A stretch of DNA of 64,000 nt. Source: 66-474 sp051954935. GTDB taxonomy: Bacteria; Pseudomonadota; Gammaproteobacteria; Xanthomonadales; Rhodanobacteraceae. A program made the translations under genes and the position numbers. Shown one piece after another: positions 60,380 to 64,000 of the stretch (positions are counted from its first letter, which is position 1; every line of letters starts with the position of its first letter). The notes under the pieces are model-generated. The model was given only the letters and a program-made list of their open reading frames with translations, had not been told where the DNA came from and did no database searches. Where the stretch lies: contig JBQCHG010000048.1 of assembly GCA_051954935.1 (NCBI GenBank), forward strand, positions 39,205 through 103,204, written 5' to 3'.

Positions 60380-63300
60380 TCACGAGGCGACCGGTTCGCG
60401 TTCGCGTGCACGCGCCACCCACACGCGCAGCAGCGCCAGCAACAGCTCGATGTCCACGGGCTTGGCGATGTAGTCCGACGCGCCGGCGTCCAGGCACTTC
60501 TGGCGGTCGCCCTTCATGGCCTTGGCGGTAACCGCGATCAGCGGCACCCCGGCGAGCGCCGGCCGTCCGCGGATCTGCTGCATGGTTTCGTAGCCGTCCA
60601 TCTCCGGCATCATGATGTCGATCAGGGCGATGTCGATGTCGGGCGTCCGCTCCAGGATCGCGATGCCCTCGCGGCCGCCCTCGGCATGCAGCACTCCCAC
60701 GCCGTGGCTTTCCAGCGCGCTGGTCAGCGAATAGATGTTGCGGATGTCGTCGTCCACGATCAGGATGCGCGCGCCCGCCAGCTCGGGCACCGGGCGCGGG
60801 CCGGTGGCTGCTTCCGCGGGCGGGCGCGGCGCGGGCGAGCGGCTTATATGACGTGCAAGGCGGGCGAACACCTCGGCAAGCTGTTCCGGCGTTGCCGGCT
60901 TCTCGGTCACGCCGAACGCGCCGAGATCCACCGCCGAGGCGAGCCTGTCTGCGCCGGAGATCACCTGAATCGGCACGTGCATGGTTTGCGCGTCGTGCTT
61001 GAGCAGGTCCAGCAACACGAATCCGTTGATGTCGGACAGACCCAGGTCCAGCGTGATCGCGTGGGGTTGGAGTTTGCGCGCCAGTGCGAGCGTGCCGGCG
61101 CCGGCCGTGGACACCACGCCCTTGAGCCCCGCCGCGCGCGCGATGTCCAGCAGGATCGAAGCGAAGGTCGGGTCGTCCTCGATGATCAGCACGAACGGCG
61201 CGTCGCCGAGCGCATCGCGATCGTCGGTGACTTCCATCTGCGCGGGTAGCGCGCCGGGTACCATCGCGCCGCTGTTTTCGTAGCGGGCGATGCTGGTGCT
61301 GGCAGGCAGTACCACCGGCACTTCCGCTTTCAACGGCACGTACAGGGTGAACGTGGACCCCTGGCCGAGGGTGGAGCGCACCTGCAGTTCGCCGCCGAGC
61401 AGGCGTGCGATTTCGCGGCTGATCGACAGTCCCAACCCGGTACCGCCGTATTTGCGGCTGGTGGTGCCGTCGGCCTGCTGGAACGCCTCGAAGATGAGCT
61501 TCTGTTTGTCTTTCGGGATGCCGATGCCGGTGTCGGTCACGGCGATGGCGATGACCTGCCGCGCGTCGCGCAGGACCGGATGGTGCGGGCTCCAGCCGCT
61601 GCTCACGTGACGCACGGACAAGGTCACGCTGCCGCTGGATGTGAACTTGAAGGCGTTGGAAAGCAGGTTCAGCACCACCTGCTGCAGGCGCTTCTCGTCG
61701 GTGCTGATGGAGTCCGGCAGCGTGCTGTCGAACTCGACCCTGAACTGCAGGTTCTTGTCGAGGGCCAGCTGGCGGAACGTGCGTTCCATGTGCTGCTTGA
61801 GGTCGATCAGCGGCATGTCGGCGATTTCGATCGACACGGTGCCCGATTCGATCTTCGACAGGTCGAGGATGTCGTTGATCAGGTTGAGCAGGTCGGAACC
61901 GGCCGAGTGGATGGTGCGCGCGAACTCGGTCTGTTTTTCGTTGAGGTTGCCTTGCGGGTTGTCGGCCAGCAGCCGCGAGAGGATCAGCAGCGAGTTCAGC
62001 GGAGTGCGCAATTCGTGGCTCATGTTGGCCAGGAACTCGGACTTGTACTTGGAGGTGAGCGCCAGCTGCTCGGCTTTCTCCTCGATCGCGCGGCGGGCCA
62101 TGTCGAGCTCGAAGTTCTTCGCTTCCACCTGCTTCTTTTCGTTTTCCAGCAGCTGGGCTTTTTCCTTCAGCTCCTCGTTGGTGACGTGCAGCTCCTCCTG
62201 CTTGGTGGTGAGCTCGGTCTGGCGCGCCTGCAGTTCCTGTGTCAGCAACTGCGACTGCTTGAGGAGGCGTTCGGTGCGCATGGTCGCGGCGATCGTGTTG
62301 AGCACGATGCCGACTGATTCCATGAGCTGATCGAGGAAGCTCTGGTGGGTTTCGTTGAAGCTGCTGAACGAGGCCAGCTCGATCACCGCCTTCACCTCGT
62401 CCTCGAACAACGCGGGCAGGATCGCCACGTTGGCCGGCGGCGCATGGCCCAGGCCCGAGCCGATGCGGATGAACTCGCCGGGGATGTCGGACAGCAGCAT
62501 GGCGCGCTTGTCCGCCGCGCACTGGCCGATCAGCCCTTCGCGCAGCTGGAAGGTAGGCTTCAACTGGTCGCGGTTTTCAGCGCCGTAGCTGGCGACGAGG
62601 TCGAGCACGGTTTCGTTGTCCTCGCGGCGGGCCACGTAGAACACGCCGTACTGCGCGTTCACCAGCGGCGCGAGCTCCGACATGATCAGGTTGGAGATCG
62701 TGGCCAGGTCGCGCACACCCTGCAGCATGCGCGAGAAGCGGGCGAGGTTGGTCTTCAGCCAGTCCTGTTCCGCATTCTTCAAGGTCTGTTCCTTGAGGTT
62801 GCGGATCATCTCGTTGATGTTGTCCTTCAGCGCGGCCATTTCGCCGGATGCGGCGACCGCGATGGAGCGCGAGAGGTCGCCCTTGGTCACCGCGGTCGCC
62901 ACGTCGGCGATCGAGCGCACCTGGTTGGTCAGGTTGGCGGCGAGCTGGTTCACGTTGTCGGTGAGGTCACGCCACAGGCCGGCGGCGCTGGGCACGCGGG
63001 CCTGCCCGCCGAGCTTGCCCTCGACGCCCACCTCGCGCGCCATGTTGGTCACCTGGTCGGCGAAGGTGGCGAGCGTCTCGATCATGCCGTTGATCGTGTC
63101 GGCCAGCGCGGCGATCTCGCCCTTGGCATCCACCGACAGCTTGCGTTTCAGGTTGCCCTGCGCCACCGCGGTCACCACGTCGGCGATGCCGCGCACCTGG
63201 TTGGTCAGGTTGGTGGCCATCAGGTTGACGTTGTCGGTGAGGTCCTTCCAGGTGCCGCCGACGCCCGGCACCTGCGCCTGGCCGCCGAGCTTGCCTTCGG

Positions 63301-64000
63301 TCCCGACCTCGCGCGCCACGCGCGTCACTTCCGAGGCGAACGAATTGAGCTGGTCCACCATCGTGTTGATGGTGTCCTTGAGCGCGGCGATTTCGCCCTT
63401 GACGTCCACCGTGATTTTCTTGGAGAGATCGCCGCGCGCCACCGCGGTGGTGACTTCCGCGATGTTGCGCACCTGGCCGGTGAGGTTCTCGGCCATCAGG
63501 TTGACGTTGTCGGTGAGGTCCTTCCAGGTGCCGGCCACGCCCGGCACCTGCGCCTGGCCGCCGAGCTTGCCTTCGGTCCCGACCTCGCGCGCCACGCGCG
63601 TCACTTCCGAGGCGAAGGAGTTGAGCTGGTCCACCATCGTGTTGATGGTGTTCTTGAGCTCGAGGATCTCGCCCTTCACCTCCACCGTGATCTTCTTGGA
63701 AAGGTCGCCGGATGCGACCGCGGTGGTGACCTCCGCGATGTTTCGCACCTGGCCGGTGAGGTTCTCGGCCATCAGGTTCACGTTGTCGGTGAGGTCCTTC
63801 CAGGTGCCGGCGACGCCCGGCACCTGCGCCTGGCCGCCGAGGTTGCCTTCGGTGCCGACCTCGCGCGCCACGCGCGTCACGTCCGAGGCGAAGGAGTTGA
63901 GCTGGTCCACCATCGTGTTGATGGTGTTCTTGAGCTCGAGGATCTCGCCCTTCACCTCCACCGTGATCTTCTTGGAAAGCTCGCCGGATGCGACCGCGGT
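60380..64000 (-). CDS. poly-HAMP hybrid histidine kinase: HAMP array-GAF-HisKA-HATPase-REC-REC (5' end beyond window)
   Basis: At least 1,206 codons are visible; the frame continues past the right edge. Four complete 92-residue HAMP repeats (about 62855-63958), plus partial units at both ends, are followed by a GAF-like domain (YGVFYVARREDNETVLDLVAS, in part) and a coiled coil. HisKA (SHELRTPLN, His codon 62015-62017), HATPase (NLLSNAFKF, TDTGIGIP, GGTGLGLS) and two receiver domains follow, with Asp codons at about 61046-61048 (LDLGLSD) and 60617-60619 (LIDIMMPEMDG). This is the architecture of poly-HAMP group III-like kinases (Nik1/Os-1 relatives and bacterial counterparts), often cytoplasmic and linked to osmotic or stress sensing. 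The two C-terminal receivers may branch to a phosphotransfer partner. Confidence 0.9.
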   Translation of the reverse strand, partial: TAVASGELSKKITVEVKGEILELKNTINTMVDQLNSFASDVTRVAREVGTEGNLGGQAQVPGVAGTWKDLTDNVNLMAENLTGQVRNIAEVTTAVASGDLSKKITVEVKGEILELKNTINTMVDQLNSFASEVTRVAREVGTEGKLGGQAQVPGVAGTWKDLTDNVNLMAENLTGQVRNIAEVTTAVARGDLSKKITVDVKGEIAALKDTINTMVDQLNSFASEVTRVAREVGTEGKLGGQAQVPGVGGTWKDLTDNVNLMATNLTNQVRGIADVVTAVAQGNLKRKLSVDAKGEIAALADTINGMIETLATFADQVTNMAREVGVEGKLGGQARVPSAAGLWRDLTDNVNQLAANLTNQVRSIADVATAVTKGDLSRSIAVAASGEMAALKDNINEMIRNLKEQTLKNAEQDWLKTNLARFSRMLQGVRDLATISNLIMSELAPLVNAQYGVFYVARREDNETVLDLVASYGAENRDQLKPTFQLREGLIGQCAADKRAMLLSDIPGEFIRIGSGLGHAPPANVAILPALFEDEVKAVIELASFSSFNETHQSFLDQLMESVGIVLNTIAATMRTERLLKQSQLLTQELQARQTELTTKQEELHVTNEELKEKAQLLENEKKQVEAKNFELDMARRAIEEKAEQLALTSKYKSEFLANMSHELRTPLNSLLILSRLLADNPQGNLNEKQTEFARTIHSAGSDLLNLINDILDLSKIESGTVSIEIADMPLIDLKQHMERTFRQLALDKNLQFRVEFDSTLPDSISTDEKRLQQVVLNLLSNAFKFTSSGSVTLSVRHVSSGWSPHHPVLRDARQVIAIAVTDTGIGIPKDKQKLIFEAFQQADGTTSRKYGGTGLGLSISREIARLLGGELQVRSTLGQGSTFTLYVPLKAEVPVVLPASTSIARYENSGAMVPGALPAQMEVTDDRDALGDAPFVLIIEDDPTFASILLDIARAAGLKGVVSTAGAGTLALARKLQPHAITLDLGLSDINGFVLLDLLKHDAQTMHVPIQVISGADRLASAVDLGAFGVTEKPATPEQLAEVFARLARHISRSPAPRPPAEAATGPRPVPELAGARILIVDDDIRNIYSLTSALESHGVGVLHAEGGREGIAILERTPDIDIALIDIMMPEMDGYETMQQIRGRPALAGVPLIAVTAKAMKGDRQKCLDAGASDYIAKPVDIELLLALLRVWVARAREREPVAS
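62855..63958 (-). repeat. 276-bp in-frame tandem repeats encoding HAMP units
   Basis: Four units lie at 63683-63958, 63407-63682, 63131-63406 and 62855-63130. The first two are nearly identical, the third is close and the fourth is diverged. Further units probably continue beyond 64000. Each encodes one 92-residue module with VKGEI, ILELKNTINTMVDQL, VTRVAREVGTEGKLGGQ and WKDLTDNVNLMA. High DNA identity between units makes unit-number change by recombination plausible. Confidence 0.9.

Noticed and set aside
1..64000. tRNA, rRNA, transposase or prophage genes
   Set aside because: Gaps were scanned by eye and none contains a recognisable tRNA cloverleaf, rRNA segment or mobile-element protein. 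A tRNAscan or Infernal run could still find small RNAs.

Overview
The window is uniformly GC-rich and densely packed, with proteobacterial gene neighbourhoods. The order bioB-bioF-bioH-bioC next to comF and ubiA, the recC-recB-recD-lhr operon and the style of the exopolysaccharide locus point to a gammaproteobacterium of the Xanthomonadales (Lysobacterales), probably close to Rhodanobacteraceae. This is inferred from gene content; no rRNA, tRNA or other taxonomic marker is present. I see no CRISPR array, transposase, integrase or phage gene.

Region 1 (about 1-23,700) is an exopolysaccharide (EPS) locus. Two paralogous secreted beta-helix proteins flank a cyclic-nucleotide-binding/EAL c-di-GMP phosphodiesterase. 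An acyltransferase and a methyltransferase (minus strand) follow. A plus-strand operon then encodes a flippase, a YdcF-like protein and a GT4 glycosyltransferase. It converges on a long minus-strand operon read from 22,348 down to 11,066: Wza-type export lipoprotein, chain-length protein, a P-loop protein that has lost its Walker A lysine, an outer-membrane beta-barrel, two GT4 enzymes, an O-antigen ligase/polymerase-like protein, two polysaccharide deacetylases and a GT2. A UDP-glucuronate 4-epimerase lies upstream. Together this looks like a Wzx/Wzy-type pathway: sugar precursor, assembly and decoration, flipping, polymerisation, export and secreted modification. The priming transferase and any exosortase are not in the window.

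Region 2 (about 23,800-34,400) is mixed accessory and envelope content: an S15/CocE-type secreted hydrolase, an intact PQQ-type quinoprotein lipoprotein with a decayed, internally deleted copy beside it, a UDP-sugar dehydrogenase (WbpO/TviB-like), a DMT exporter, a YncE-like beta-propeller, a Thr-rich exported protein, an outer-membrane barrel and a DUF72 protein.

Region 3 (about 34,600-45,100) is housekeeping: biotin synthesis (bioC, bioH, bioF, bioB), comF, ubiA, an APC amino-acid permease, a secreted M61 peptidase and a LysE exporter. Several intergenic gaps hold REP-like palindromes.

Region 4 (45,058-57,988) is the DNA-repair operon recC-recB-recD-lhr with stop/start overlaps. Region 5 (58,285 to the right edge) holds two hybrid histidine kinases; the first-transcribed one runs off the window and carries a poly-HAMP array encoded by 276-bp tandem repeats.
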